A model generated the notes under the pieces. It worked only from the letters and a program-made list of their open reading frames with translations, was not told where the DNA came from and made no database searches. Both the position numbers and the translations under genes were made by a program. From the NCBI GenBank assembly GCA_018385135.1, contig JAHAWY010000050.1, forward strand, positions 62,001-126,000: DNA of 64,000 nt, written 5' to 3'. Every line of letters begins with the position of its first letter. Position 1 is the first letter of the stretch. The stretch comes from Oscillospiraceae bacterium (GTDB taxonomy: Bacteria > Bacillota > Clostridia > Oscillospirales > Oscillospiraceae). This document shows, piece by piece, positions 16,679 to 25,705 of this stretch.

Positions 16679-18724
16679 TTACTCAGCCTCGGCAAGAGCC
16701 TTGGCTTCTTCGATTACCTTCTGCTGAATGTTGCCGGGAGCCTCCTCGTAGCGGTCAAACTTGAATACGAAAGAGCCGCGTCCCTGAGTCATAGAGCGTA
16801 GGTCGATTGCGTAGCTGGACATTTCCGCCATGGGAACCTCAGCGTCGATAACGGTGTTGCCGTCATCATCGGGGTTCATGCCCATTACGCGACCGCGGCG
16901 CTTGTTGAGATCGCCGATAACATCGCCCATGTAGTCGCTCGGAACGGTGACGGCGAGCTGACCGATAGGCTCAAGAAGGGTGGGCATTGCGTTGGGGATG
17001 CCTTCCTTATATGCAAGCTGAGCGGCGGTCTTAAACGCCATTTCGTTAGAGTCAACAGGGTGATAAGAGCCGTCGTAGAGGGTTGCCTTTAGGTTGACCA
17101 TCGGATAACCTGCAAGAACGCCCTTGTTGATGGAGTCGCGCAGACCCTTTTCGACTGCGGGGAAGAAGTTCTTCGGAACGCTGCCGCCAAAAACCTCCTC
17201 GGCGAAAACAAGGTCGTCGGTCTCCTCCTGAGGCTCGAAGCGGATCCAAACATCACCGAACTGACCACTGCCGCCGGATTGTTTCTTATGACGACCGTGA
17301 GCCTCGACCTTCTTCTTGATCTTCTCGCGGTAGGGAACGCGGGCGGCGCTAAGCTCGGATTCAACGCTGAAGCGGCTCTTGAGCTTGGAGCAGAGAACGT
17401 CTATCTGGATGTCGCCTGCGCCGGAGAGAACCATCTGGTGGGTCTCGCCGTTGTTAACAATGGTGAAGGATATGTCCTCCTCGTTTAGACGGGCGAGACC
17501 GGTTGCAATCTTATCCTCCTGACCCTTGACCTTGGGGCTGATAGCCATGGAGTAAACAGGCTCGGGAACGGCGATGCGAGGCAATGCAACGGTGGTCTTG
17601 CTGTCAACAATGGTGTCGCCGGTCTTGTATTCCATCTTGCCGATAGCACCGATATCGCCGCAAACGATCTCCTTGACCTCGGTGTTCTTCTTGCCGCAGA
17701 GGGTGTAAAGCCTGCCAAGCTTTTCAGCGGAGTCTGTGCGGCTGTTGCGCAGAGACTGGTCGGCGGTTACCTTGCCGGAGAGAACCTTGATAAGAGAGTA
17801 TTTGCCGAACTGGTCGGAAAGGGTTTTGAAAACGAAAGCGGTGGTGGTGCCATTGGCATCGCAGGGGATATCCTTGCCATCCTCAGTCTTGGGAGCGGGC
17901 ATATCGGCGGGGGAGGGAACATATTCGCAAATCGCGCGAAGAAGGCTCTCTGTGCCGACGCCGGTCATAGCGCTGCCGCAGAGAACGGGAACGACGCTGC
18001 GCTCGATAAGACCTGCTTTAAGACCCTCAACGATTTCAGCTTCGGAGAGAACCATCTCGTCGAGATACTTTTCCATGAGCTCCTCGGTGGTGGCTGCCGC
18101 TTCCATCAAAACCTCGCGCAGCTCCTCGGCGGTGTCCTTATCAGCGGCGGGAATGTCAATCTTCGTGGTCTTGCCTGCCTTTGTCTGATATGCAACATTA
18201 TGGACGAGGTCAATAACGCCGGAACCGTCGCTCAAGGGAGCGGTGATAGCGCAGACGGAAGCTCCGTATTTCTCGCGCAGAGCGTCGAGGGTGCCGGAGA
18301 AGTTGCTGTTTTCCTCGTCGATTTTGGAGATGTAGAACATACAGGGTACGCCGGCATTCTTCAGATATTTCCATGAACGCTCGGCGCCGACGGAAATTCC
18401 GTCCTTAGCGGTGCAGAAAATGATGCCCGTCTCGCTGACGCGAATGGCAGCAAGCGCCTCGGAGACGAAGTCAAAATAACCGGGGCAGTCCAAAACATTG
18501 ATCTTCTTGCCGCCGAACTCGATGGGAGCGATAGAGGTGGCAATAGAGATCTGGCGCTTTGTTTCCTCGGCGTCGTAATCGCAGACGGTGTTTCCGTCGG
18601 GAACCTTGCCCTGACGGTCGATAGCACCGGTTGAAAAAAGCATATTTTCCGCAATGCTGGTTTTGCCGCTGCCGCCATGACCGAGCAGGCAAATATTGCG
18701 AATGTCGTTGGTTGCGTAGCTCAT
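16679..18724 (-). CDS. EF-G-like translational GTPase (EF-G paralogue)
   Basis: 681 residues with the full five-domain EF-G layout. It belongs to the divergent EF-G-II group (like T. thermophilus EF-G-2 or mycobacterial FusA2), not the main elongation factor. The P-loop is GHGGSGKTS (15-23) rather than AHIDAGKTT; switch II is DCPGYFDF; G4 is SKID (133-136), with Ser for the usual Asn; the switch I region reads KRQISIATSIAPIEF without the RGITI signature. No ribosomal-protein genes surround it, unlike canonical fusA. The cellular role of these paralogues is not settled. Single-gene unit with promoter 18818-18846 and its own terminator. Confidence 0.88.
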   Translation of the reverse strand: MSYATNDIRNICLLGHGGSGKTSIAENMLFSTGAIDRQGKVPDGNTVCDYDAEETKRQISIATSIAPIEFGGKKINVLDCPGYFDFVSEALAAIRVSETGIIFCTAKDGISVGAERSWKYLKNAGVPCMFYISKIDEENSNFSGTLDALREKYGASVCAITAPLSDGSGVIDLVHNVAYQTKAGKTTKIDIPAADKDTAEELREVLMEAAATTEELMEKYLDEMVLSEAEIVEGLKAGLIERSVVPVLCGSAMTGVGTESLLRAICEYVPSPADMPAPKTEDGKDIPCDANGTTTAFVFKTLSDQFGKYSLIKVLSGKVTADQSLRNSRTDSAEKLGRLYTLCGKKNTEVKEIVCGDIGAIGKMEYKTGDTIVDSKTTVALPRIAVPEPVYSMAISPKVKGQEDKIATGLARLNEEDISFTIVNNGETHQMVLSGAGDIQIDVLCSKLKSRFSVESELSAARVPYREKIKKKVEAHGRHKKQSGGSGQFGDVWIRFEPQEETDDLVFAEEVFGGSVPKNFFPAVEKGLRDSINKGVLAGYPMVNLKATLYDGSYHPVDSNEMAFKTAAQLAYKEGIPNAMPTLLEPIGQLAVTVPSDYMGDVIGDLNKRRGRVMGMNPDDDGNTVIDAEVPMAEMSSYAIDLRSMTQGRGSFVFKFDRYEEAPGNIQQKVIEEAKALAEAE

Positions 18725-18817
18725 GTGGAAGAATCTCCTTATTCAGTTTATTTTGGTTTTATCAGATGTTAAGCGTTATATATTCAATCTGACAGCATCA
18801 GAACCCAATACGATACA

Positions 18818-18846
18818 ATTATACACAGCGCATAGAGCATTTGCAA
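18818..18846 (-). promoter_or_regulatory. Promoter of the EF-G-like gene
   Basis: On the minus strand TTGCAA (18841-18846), 17-base spacer, TATAAT (18818-18823). The leader is about 90 bases; AAGGAG lies before the ATG. Confidence 0.8.
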
Positions 18847-18910
18847 TAAATTTTTATCCATGGGATACATATTTGTAGGAGATGAGACGGAAGCTATGTG
18901 CAATATAGCG

Positions 18911-18943
18911 AAAATGCCCGCTGACTCAGCCGGCGGGCATTTT
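18911..18943 (-). terminator. Terminator after the P-type-ATPase-like gene
   Basis: Arms AAAATGCCCGC (18911-18921) and GCGGGCATTTT (18933-18943), with a further inner GCTG/CAGC pairing. It is 12 bases past the stop on the minus strand and flanked by A/T on both sides. Confidence 0.8.
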
Positions 18944-18954
18944 TATGGATTATA

Positions 18955-21228
18955 TCAGCGCCTCAGACCCAGAGAAATGACGAGCACAGGCACGAGCCAC
19001 AGCAGCATAAAGGTCAGGATGTTGCCGCAGCTTGCCGAGTCATAAGCACCTGACCAGCATAGCGCGAGCATAAGCAGCATACCCGCCACCGTTCCGAGAA
19101 CGGAAAGAGCGGCGCACAGCACAGAGCTTACATAAAGCCGTCTGCCGCGCTTCATAAGACCTGAAACCGCGCTCAGCCCGCCCTTTGCGAAGCTTGCCGC
19201 AACGCTGCCCTCCTGCTGAGCCTCACGCGAGGAAATGGAGTACCGGTCTGAAAACGAGGGATAGTCGCAAACGCCCGAATGCAGGCGGAAGAATTTATCC
19301 ACCAGCATGGGTGTGAGGTTAAAGTCGCGTATGGCGAAAACCGGAACGGTCCTGCCGCTGAGCAGAGTGCTGAGAGCGTTGGTAACGGACATCATAGGAG
19401 TGTAGCTTATCTTGAATTTGCCGACGTAGTTATCGTTGATGGCTGTGTAAACGGTGCAGTCGCTGTTTTTCTCCTTGCGCATACGAATACCCATAAGGTA
19501 CATAAAGCTGGCGTTTCCGACATATACGTTATCGCCGTTAATTCTGGCGATAACGCCGCCGCCCGCGTGACAGGCAAAGTCCTCTACTTTTTGCATTGCG
19601 CTGCCGTTTTTCTTCATAAGCTCGGTAAAGGCGGGAGCAATTCCCAGACCGGCGGCGGCGATCATGCTGCCGGTATAGGCAATTACATGCTCGGGGTAGT
19701 AGCCCTCCTCAATATGAACATCCGCGATGGAGACGGTGCGTCTCGGGAACAGGTCAGAGTCGGTTATTACAACACGCTTTAGCCTGCCAAGCTCCGCGCA
19801 GCCGGAATACCCAGCAACCGCCGCACCGCTGCGGGCAAGCTTTTTTGTAAGCACCGAAAAGGGCAGTGCAAAGCCCAAAATGGCGGAGAAAGATGCCGCA
19901 ACCGAGGTGCAGGTGGAAATCGTGTGAACAAGCTTTGTGCAGTCCTCACTGGCGAAATAGCAAAAGATGCCTAAAACAAAGGAAGCTATGATAAGAAAAG
20001 GAGCGAGCACGCCGTAAAGCGTTTCAAAGATATCCGCCTCCTCACTTGCGCGAACAAAGCCCGTGGCGGGACGCCTGACCTTGGCGAGAACACGAACCTG
20101 CTCCTTATCTATGGTGCAGTCATGCGAGATGATGAGCGAGGGTGCTTTTGTAAGCGAAACTACTCTGAAATTAACGGCATAGCTTGCGCAGGACAAAAAT
20201 GAACCCAGCAGCGCAAACATAACAGACAGCGCTGAAACCGCGCAGTAGGGAAGTCCTGCGTCTATGTTGCCGGTAATGACCGTTACAAGGGCGTCAATTG
20301 CAGACATGATACAGGACACGGCAATAAGGGACTCCACTCCGGGATGCCCCTTAAACAGGGAAACGATGCCGTTTGTGATTATATCCAGTCCTATGACCAT
20401 TACCGTAAGCTCCAGAACGAGACAAACGAGACTGCGAATAATAACGCTGTCTCCCAGTGCGCCGAAGGCGGGCAGACCATAGGAGAGGTAAACGAGAATG
20501 ATGCACAGCAGCAGCGAAAAGCGAAACCGCAGGCGCAGTGATTGGGCCTGAGCCAAATACAGTTCCGATGCCTTGTCCGCCCGCATCTCCGGAGGCTTGT
20601 TCTTGGCTTGTTCGCTCGCACGCTCCAAGCGCTTGCGGCGATTTTCCTCGCGGCGCCTTGCCGATTCGGAAAAGAGCTGAGCTATCGGGGAGGGTGGACG
20701 CTCGTCTTTCTCCTCAAGCTCATCCTCCGGAAGCTCATAGCTTCGGCGCGGAGCGTATTTTGTCCTGCCCTCTCCGCCGTCTGGAGAAAGGTCAAATATC
20801 TTTCCTGCGGGGGAGGCGCTTGTTGCGGCCGCTGCGCCCGCTGACGATGCTTCAGACTCGGTGGAGTCTGATTTCTCCGAAAGGGAGTGATCCTGCTCGG
20901 CTGCGCGGGAACGCCCCGCCGGACGCGGCGACATTTTGCGTCGTGCGTGATGCTCCCCGGAGTCATTCTTGTCGTCCGTATACATCGGCAAAGACTCAGC
21001 CGAGGGCTTTTCCCCGGTGCTGCCGCCGTCCCCCGAAATGGAGAAAAAGCCGGTCTCGCGGATGGATCTGCCAAAGCCGTCGTCCAAATCGGCGGCGGTA
21101 CGCGGAGACTCAAGGCTCTCGTTCAGATCAGAGTCCTTGCCCGTTTTAAATTCAGCAAGGATAGCCTCAAGGGAGAGGTCGGCGTTGATATCGTCCGATA
21201 TTTTGTTGTCAAAATTGTTGTTATCCAT
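18955..21228 (-). CDS. Degenerate P1B-ATPase-like membrane protein with long disordered N-tail
   Basis: 757 residues. Residues 1-225 are charged, Ser/Asp/Glu-rich and without hydrophobic segments. About six to eight membrane helices follow, in pairs near 236-290, 298-350, 405-460 and 697-753. From about 445 the order matches heavy-metal P-type ATPases: SFSAILGFALPF stands where TM6 ACPCALGLATP would be, then YSGCAELGRLKRVVITDSDLF (474-494) where GGEALERL..VVFDKTGTL would be, then an N-domain (KVEDFACHAGGGVIARIN and VYVGNASFMYLMGI). The phosphorylation Asp-Lys-Thr-Gly motif, TGES, TGDN (here AIRDFN) and GDGxND are all absent. It is therefore unlikely to be a pump. It follows rlmB by 47 bases in a metK-rlmB operon. 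Function unknown. Confidence 0.8.
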   Translation of the reverse strand: MDNNNFDNKISDDINADLSLEAILAEFKTGKDSDLNESLESPRTAADLDDGFGRSIRETGFFSISGDGGSTGEKPSAESLPMYTDDKNDSGEHHARRKMSPRPAGRSRAAEQDHSLSEKSDSTESEASSAGAAAATSASPAGKIFDLSPDGGEGRTKYAPRRSYELPEDELEEKDERPPSPIAQLFSESARRREENRRKRLERASEQAKNKPPEMRADKASELYLAQAQSLRLRFRFSLLLCIILVYLSYGLPAFGALGDSVIIRSLVCLVLELTVMVIGLDIITNGIVSLFKGHPGVESLIAVSCIMSAIDALVTVITGNIDAGLPYCAVSALSVMFALLGSFLSCASYAVNFRVVSLTKAPSLIISHDCTIDKEQVRVLAKVRRPATGFVRASEEADIFETLYGVLAPFLIIASFVLGIFCYFASEDCTKLVHTISTCTSVAASFSAILGFALPFSVLTKKLARSGAAVAGYSGCAELGRLKRVVITDSDLFPRRTVSIADVHIEEGYYPEHVIAYTGSMIAAAGLGIAPAFTELMKKNGSAMQKVEDFACHAGGGVIARINGDNVYVGNASFMYLMGIRMRKEKNSDCTVYTAINDNYVGKFKISYTPMMSVTNALSTLLSGRTVPVFAIRDFNLTPMLVDKFFRLHSGVCDYPSFSDRYSISSREAQQEGSVAASFAKGGLSAVSGLMKRGRRLYVSSVLCAALSVLGTVAGMLLMLALCWSGAYDSASCGNILTFMLLWLVPVLVISLGLRR

Positions 21229-21275
21229 AGTACACCCTGTTAAGGTAGTAAGCCGCGCCTGCCGCGGCTTTGGGA

Positions 21276-22028
21276 TTAGGCTTCGCGCTGGCGCAGAACC
21301 TCGTAAATGAGGATCGCGGCGGCAGCGCTTGCGTTAAGCGAGGAAACCTGCCCTCTCATGGGGATGCTTACGAGAAAATCGCAGTTTTCGGTTACGAGCC
21401 TGCCCAGCCCGTCGCCCTCAGAGCCGATTACAACACATATAGGACCTTTTAAGTCTGTTTTCCAAAGGCTTGAGCTGCCCTCGGCGGCAGTGCCGTATAT
21501 CCAGAGCCCTGCGGCTTTCAGCTCCTTGATGGCGGAGCTTAGGTTGGCAACGCGCGCAACTGCCATGTGCTCAACAGCGCCTGCGCTGGTTTTGTCAACA
21601 ATTGAGGTAACGCCTGCGCTGCGACGCTTTGGAATGACTATACCATGTACGCCTGCCGACTCCGCCGTGCGTATGATCGCTCCGAGGTTGTGCGGGTCGC
21701 TTATCTCATCGCAAACGATAACAAAGGGCGCTTCGCCCCGCTCCTCGGCGATGGCGAGTATATCCGCTATCGTACAGTATTCTCGAACGGCGGCGAGGGC
21801 GATTACGCCTTGATGCGAGTGCGTAAGGCTCATAGAGTCCAGCTTGCGCTTGTCCGCGTCAACAACGACAATTCCTGCGTCACGCGCTTTTGAAGCGATG
21901 TGCCCAAGGGTTTTGTCCGTTTCACCCTTCTGAATGAAGATTTTGTCAATAGTACGTCCTGCGCGAAGTGCTTCGATAACGGCGTTTCGCCCCTCAATAA
22001 CGTCCTCGCGGTCGTTTTCAAATGCCAT
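21276..22028 (-). CDS. rlmB: 23S rRNA 2'-O-methyltransferase, RlmB/TrmH family
   Basis: 250 residues of the SPOUT class. The N-terminal 75 residues are the RNA-binding substrate domain (VIEGRNAVIEALRAGRTIDK at 10-29). The SPOUT half carries motif 1 NLGAIIRTAESAGVHGIVIP, motif 2 VVIGSEGDGLGRL and motif 3 IPMRGQVSSLNASAAAAI with the Asn/Ser pair that closes the knot. RlmB methylates G2251 in the peptidyl-transferase region; orthology to RlmB rather than another TrmH paralogue is likely but not certain. It follows metK, which makes its SAM donor, by 18 bases. Confidence 0.9.
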   Translation of the reverse strand: MAFENDREDVIEGRNAVIEALRAGRTIDKIFIQKGETDKTLGHIASKARDAGIVVVDADKRKLDSMSLTHSHQGVIALAAVREYCTIADILAIAEERGEAPFVIVCDEISDPHNLGAIIRTAESAGVHGIVIPKRRSAGVTSIVDKTSAGAVEHMAVARVANLSSAIKELKAAGLWIYGTAAEGSSSLWKTDLKGPICVVIGSEGDGLGRLVTENCDFLVSIPMRGQVSSLNASAAAAILIYEVLRQREA

Positions 22029-22046
22029 TGTTATTCTCCGTAAAAA

Positions 22047-23240
22047 TTATTTTGCTCGCTCACGAAGCTCCTCCACCATATCCGTATGCTCCCACGGCAG
22101 GTCGATGTCCGTTCTTCCGAAGTGACCGTAGGCGGCTGTCTGGCGGTAGATGGGAGGCATGAGGTCGAGGCTCTTGATTATTTTGGAGGGACGGAGGTCA
22201 AAGCAGTCGTTGATGATCTCAGCGAGCTTATCGTCGGAAACAATGCCGGTGCCCTGAGTGTCCACCAAAACGGAAACGGGTCTTGCCACGCCTATTGCGT
22301 AAGCAAGCTCAATCTGACAGCGCCTTGCCAAGCCTGCTGCAACGATGTTTTTCGCCACATAACGCGCCATATATGCCGCGCTGCGGTCAACCTTCGTGGG
22401 ATCCTTGCCGGAGAAGCAGCCGCCGCCGTGGCTTGCATAGCCGCCGTAGGTGTCAACAATTATTTTTCTGCCTGTAAGACCGGAGTCGCCAACAGGTCCG
22501 CCGACAACAAAGCGTCCGGTGGGGTTGATAAAGAACTTCGTGTCCTTGTCGATAAGGTTTTTAGGCAGAACGGGAAGAATAACGGTGTCCATAATGGCAT
22601 CGCGGAGCTTTTCAATATTGATATCCGCGCTGTGCTGGGTGGAAACAACAACGGCGGGAATGCGGGTGACCTCACCGTTCGGACCATATTCTACCGTGAC
22701 CTGGCTTTTGCCGTCGGGACGCAGCCACTTTAGCTCGCCGCTTTTGCGAACATCGGCAAGGCGGCGCGAAAGCTTATGTGCAAAGGAGATAGGGGCGGGC
22801 ATAAGCTCCGGCGTTTCGTCGCAGGCAAAGCCGAACATCATTCCCTGATCGCCTGCGCCATTCTCGCCGTCATCGCACTCCTCGCCGAGCTTGCATTCAA
22901 GAGCTTTGTCCACGCCCATAGCGATGTCGGGGCTTTGCTCGTCGATAGAGGTCAAGACCGCGCAGGTGTTGCAGTCAAAGCCGTATTCCGGGTGGTTATA
23001 GCCGATTTCGTTAACGGTTTTGCGCACAACGGCAGGAATGTCAACATAGCAGTCGGTGGTTATCTCGCCCATTACCATGACCATGCCCGTAGTTGTGACA
23101 CATTCGCAGGCAACGCGTGCCTTGGGGTCGTTTGTAAGGATGGAGTCGAGTACTGCGTCGGAAATCTGGTCACAGATTTTATCGGGATGTCCCTCAGTGA
23201 CTGACTCTGAGGTGAAAACACGATTTGTTGTTTTGCTCAT
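22047..23240 (-). CDS. metK: S-adenosylmethionine synthetase
   Basis: Makes SAM from ATP and methionine. 397 residues. Signature 1 is [12 protein letters not shown] and signature 2 [19 protein letters not shown]; the N-terminal [22 protein letters not shown] carries the ATP-site His and Asp. All expected active-site residues are present. GAGGT precedes the ATG. The leader holds a strong hairpin (23280-23314), but I saw no SAM-I (S-box) core. It leads rlmB and the P-type-ATPase-like gene. Confidence 0.97.
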   Translation of the reverse strand: MSKTTNRVFTSESVTEGHPDKICDQISDAVLDSILTNDPKARVACECVTTTGMVMVMGEITTDCYVDIPAVVRKTVNEIGYNHPEYGFDCNTCAVLTSIDEQSPDIAMGVDKALECKLGEECDDGENGAGDQGMMFGFACDETPELMPAPISFAHKLSRRLADVRKSGELKWLRPDGKSQVTVEYGPNGEVTRIPAVVVSTQHSADINIEKLRDAIMDTVILPVLPKNLIDKDTKFFINPTGRFVVGGPVGDSGLTGRKIIVDTYGGYASHGGGCFSGKDPTKVDRSAAYMARYVAKNIVAAGLARRCQIELAYAIGVARPVSVLVDTQGTGIVSDDKLAEIINDCFDLRPSKIIKSLDLMPPIYRQTAAYGHFGRTDIDLPWEHTDMVEELRERAK

Positions 23241-23279
23241 ATGCTATACCTCATTTCTATATCCGCTGAATATTACCGG

Positions 23280-23314
23280 CGCGTTATCCTCCCGCTGAGG
23301 GCGGAGGAAACGCG
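23280..23314 (-). other. Two-part hairpin in the metK leader
   Basis: Outer arms CGCGTT/AACGCG and inner arms TCCTCCCGC/GCGGAGGA. No T-run follows on the minus strand, so it is probably not a terminator. It may stabilise the mRNA or bind a regulator; its role is unknown. Confidence 0.55.
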
Positions 23315-23500
23315 GTGATTTTTTCTTTACACTATATCATAACACATCTTTTTCAATACTTAAAGCACATATTTCATAGTAATTAGGATTTTTAGACGCA
23401 AATACTTAAATTTACAAAAATATAATAGACTTTGCGCTATAAACAGGTTATCATAAAAAAGATATAATTGGCAATATCTTCGCAGCAAAGGAGAATATTT

Positions 23501-24367
23501 ATGAGAGGCTTGGTGCGGCGCATAGACCGCTTTTGTTTGACTCATCCGAAATTCGGCATCCAAAACCTGATGCTCTATATCGTCATAGCCAACGCTGTTA
23601 TCTGGCTGTTTGGTATGATGGATACAACAGGGCTTTTGGAAAGCCTTTTGTGCTTTAGTGCAGAGGCTGTATTTACCAAGGGTCAGATTTGGCGCTTGAT
23701 CACCTTTGTTCTCGTTCCCGACCCCAGCATGAGAGGGCTGTTTTTCCTCATAGCCCTTTATTTCTATTACTTCATCGGAAGCACGCTTGAGCGCTATTGG
23801 GGAACGGGTAAGTTTACCATCTATTACCTCACGGGTATGCTTTTTAACATCCTTTACGGAACGATCATCTGGCTTGCCACAGGGCTTGACGCATATATCA
23901 CCGCAACCTATATTAACCTTGCCATGTTCCTTACCTTCGCCACGGTTTATCCGGACATGACGGTACTGCTGTTTTTCATCATCCCCATTAAGATGAAGTG
24001 GCTCGGCATTATCGACGCGGCGTTTTTCGCGCTTTCCGTCATTCTCATGCTTATCAACGGAATGGGACTTTTGAGCTTTGTGCCTATCGTCGCCATATTT
24101 AACTATCTGATTTTCTGCGGGAGCTGGCTGTTTGACTATTTCCGTCCCGCGAGAGTTAAGCAGAAGAAAAACACGATAGATTTCAAGAAAGCGGCGAAGA
24201 AATACAACAAGGAGCAGGCGAAAAAGCCTTACACGCGCAAATGCGAGGTCTGCGGCAGAACGGATGCCGACTATCCTGAACTGGAATTTCGCTTTTGCTC
24301 CAAGTGTGCGGGCTATCATTGCTTCTGCATCGACCATATCAACAGCCATATCCATTTCAAGGAGTAA
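23501..24367 (+). CDS. Rhomboid-like membrane protein without catalytic residues, zinc-binding tail
   Basis: 288 residues from ATG 23501 with AAAGGAG before it. About six membrane helices lie between residues 22 and 212. Rhomboid landmarks are present: GQIWRLITFVLVP (61-73, the loop after TM1), LERYWGTGKFTIYYL (96-110) and a GxxxN-like TM. At the GxSG position the protein reads ATYINLAMF, and the TM6 AHxxG site reads VAIFNYLIF, so both Ser and His are missing. Residues 248-285 hold C248, C251, C266, C269, C274, C276 and several His, a treble-clef-like zinc site. It is thus a pseudoprotease (iRhom/Derlin-like). Next gene: a PilZ-like protein 54 bases on. Confidence 0.75.
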   Translation: MRGLVRRIDRFCLTHPKFGIQNLMLYIVIANAVIWLFGMMDTTGLLESLLCFSAEAVFTKGQIWRLITFVLVPDPSMRGLFFLIALYFYYFIGSTLERYWGTGKFTIYYLTGMLFNILYGTIIWLATGLDAYITATYINLAMFLTFATVYPDMTVLLFFIIPIKMKWLGIIDAAFFALSVILMLINGMGLLSFVPIVAIFNYLIFCGSWLFDYFRPARVKQKKNTIDFKKAAKKYNKEQAKKPYTRKCEVCGRTDADYPELEFRFCSKCAGYHCFCIDHINSHIHFKE

Positions 24368-24421
24368 GGCGGCAAAAGACGTCTGCGCTCTGCTTAGTAT
24401 GCGCGGGAGGATGACAGTAAA

Positions 24422-24982
24422 ATGCGACAGCATGAGAATTTCAAGGGCTGCAAGGCGATAATCAGAGATGATGAGACTCTTGAAGTATTGTTTGACAGCC
24501 CTGTGCTTGAGCACAATATGGATAGAGAGATTATCACCGTGCTGGATGAGAAGCGCCTTTTACGCCGCATTGACAGGGTTTCCCTTATTATTCTCGGTAA
24601 GGGTAAGGCTTATGAATTTATGGGTACTACCAGAAAGCTTTTTTCCGATGCGAGGATAGACATTGCGCTTTATAACTGTAAGATAACGCCGATTCGTGCC
24701 GAGCCGCGCTACTTGATTAACGACGAGGCAGTGGTCGAAAGCTTCGTTGAAAAAAAGAGCGATATGCTGCGCAAGCTGCCGCTCAAGGTTTATATCCTTA
24801 ACCTCAGCGCAACTGGCGCTCTTATCGAGCCTGTTCACGTTCGCTTCGAGGTGGGCGAGATAATTAAGCTGCGCTTTAGCCTGGGCGGAACTCAGGTTAC
24901 GGCGACAACGCAGATACTCCGAGCGGAAAACAGCGAGCGGGCAGGCGAGCGCTACGGCTGTAGGTTTCTCAAGGTGGAATGA
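24422..24982 (+). CDS. PilZ-like domain protein
   Basis: 186 residues, ATG 24422 with GGGAGG upstream. The C-terminal half (residues about 95-186) fits PilZ: the strand LPLKVYILNLSATGALIEP carries the N/DxSxxG motif (NLSATG), followed by VGEIIKLRFSLGGTQVTATT and a GCRFLKVE ending. The first c-di-GMP motif (RxxxR) is degenerate, with MLRKLPLK in its place. The N-terminal half resembles a YcgR-N-like barrel. c-di-GMP binding is therefore doubtful. It probably shares a transcript with the rhomboid-like gene upstream. Confidence 0.65.
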   Translation: MRQHENFKGCKAIIRDDETLEVLFDSPVLEHNMDREIITVLDEKRLLRRIDRVSLIILGKGKAYEFMGTTRKLFSDARIDIALYNCKITPIRAEPRYLINDEAVVESFVEKKSDMLRKLPLKVYILNLSATGALIEPVHVRFEVGEIIKLRFSLGGTQVTATTQILRAENSERAGERYGCRFLKVE

Positions 24983-24995
24983 AAAGGCGTGCTGA

Positions 24996-25038
24996 AAAAC
25001 GGAAGCGTTCCAAACAGGTTTTGGAACGCTTCCGTTTT
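24996..25038. terminator. Bidirectional terminator between PilZ gene and upp
   Basis: Arms run 24996-25013 and 25020-25038 (AAAACGGAAGCGTTCCAA and its complement) around a 6-base loop, with A-runs and T-runs on both sides. It serves the plus-strand PilZ gene and the minus-strand upp transcript. Confidence 0.85.
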
Positions 25039-25049
25039 ATATTGAGCAA

Positions 25050-25679
25050 TTATTTCGTACCGAAAATTCTGTCGCCCGCATCGCCAAGACCGGGGACGAT
25101 ATAGCCGTGCTCGTTGAGCTTTTCATCAAGAGCGGCGATGTAGATGTCAACATCGGGGTGGCTTTCCTGAACCTTCTCAACGCCCTCGGGAGCGCCGATC
25201 AGGCACATGAGCTTGATGTGTGAGCAGCCGTATTCTTTCATAAAGGTGATAGCTGCGACCGCGCTGCCGCCGGTGGCGAGCATGGGGTCAACAATGATGA
25301 TATCGCGCTCAGCGACGTCTGTGGGCATTTTGCAGTAATACTTAACAGGCTCGAGCGTTTCGGGGTCGCGATAAAGACCGATGTGTCCGACCTTCGCGTT
25401 GGGGATCATGTTCAGCATACCGTCAACCATGCCGAGTCCTGCGCGGAGGATTGGAACGACTGCAAGCTTTTTGCCGGCGATGCGCTTGACCTTTGCCTTG
25501 GCAACAGGGGTCTCGATTTCAACCTCCTCAAGAGGCAGGTCGCGGGTGACCTCGTAGCACATGAGCTGCGCTATTTCGGAGACCAGCTCACGAAATTCCT
25601 TGGAGCTTGTGTCCTTTTCACGCATAACGGAAAGCTTGTGTTGAATGAGGGGATGGTCGAATACAGTTACCTTGCTCAT
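25050..25679 (-). CDS. upp: Uracil phosphoribosyltransferase
   Basis: Salvage of uracil to UMP with PRPP. 209 residues, the family length. The PRPP loop is [13 protein letters not shown]; the uracil site at the C-terminus reads [28 protein letters not shown] is the flexible-loop region. AAAGGGAG precedes ATG. It closes the long operon that begins far upstream (tsaB ends 26 bases before it), and the terminator at 24996-25038 follows. Confidence 0.97.
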   Translation of the reverse strand: MSKVTVFDHPLIQHKLSVMREKDTSSKEFRELVSEIAQLMCYEVTRDLPLEEVEIETPVAKAKVKRIAGKKLAVVPILRAGLGMVDGMLNMIPNAKVGHIGLYRDPETLEPVKYYCKMPTDVAERDIIIVDPMLATGGSAVAAITFMKEYGCSHIKLMCLIGAPEGVEKVQESHPDVDIYIAALDEKLNEHGYIVPGLGDAGDRIFGTK

Positions 25680-25705
25680 AAAAAATCTCCCTTTTTAGAA
25701 AATGT

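Noticed and set aside
23241..23330. Possible SAM riboswitch before metK
   Set aside because: The leader has one strong hairpin but none of the S-box core elements, and it is too short.
23360..24514. 384-codon open frame on the minus strand
   Set aside because: It is the antisense of the rhomboid-like gene, which has a strong SD, clear membrane helices and a Cys/His tail. The antisense text is basic and without family character.
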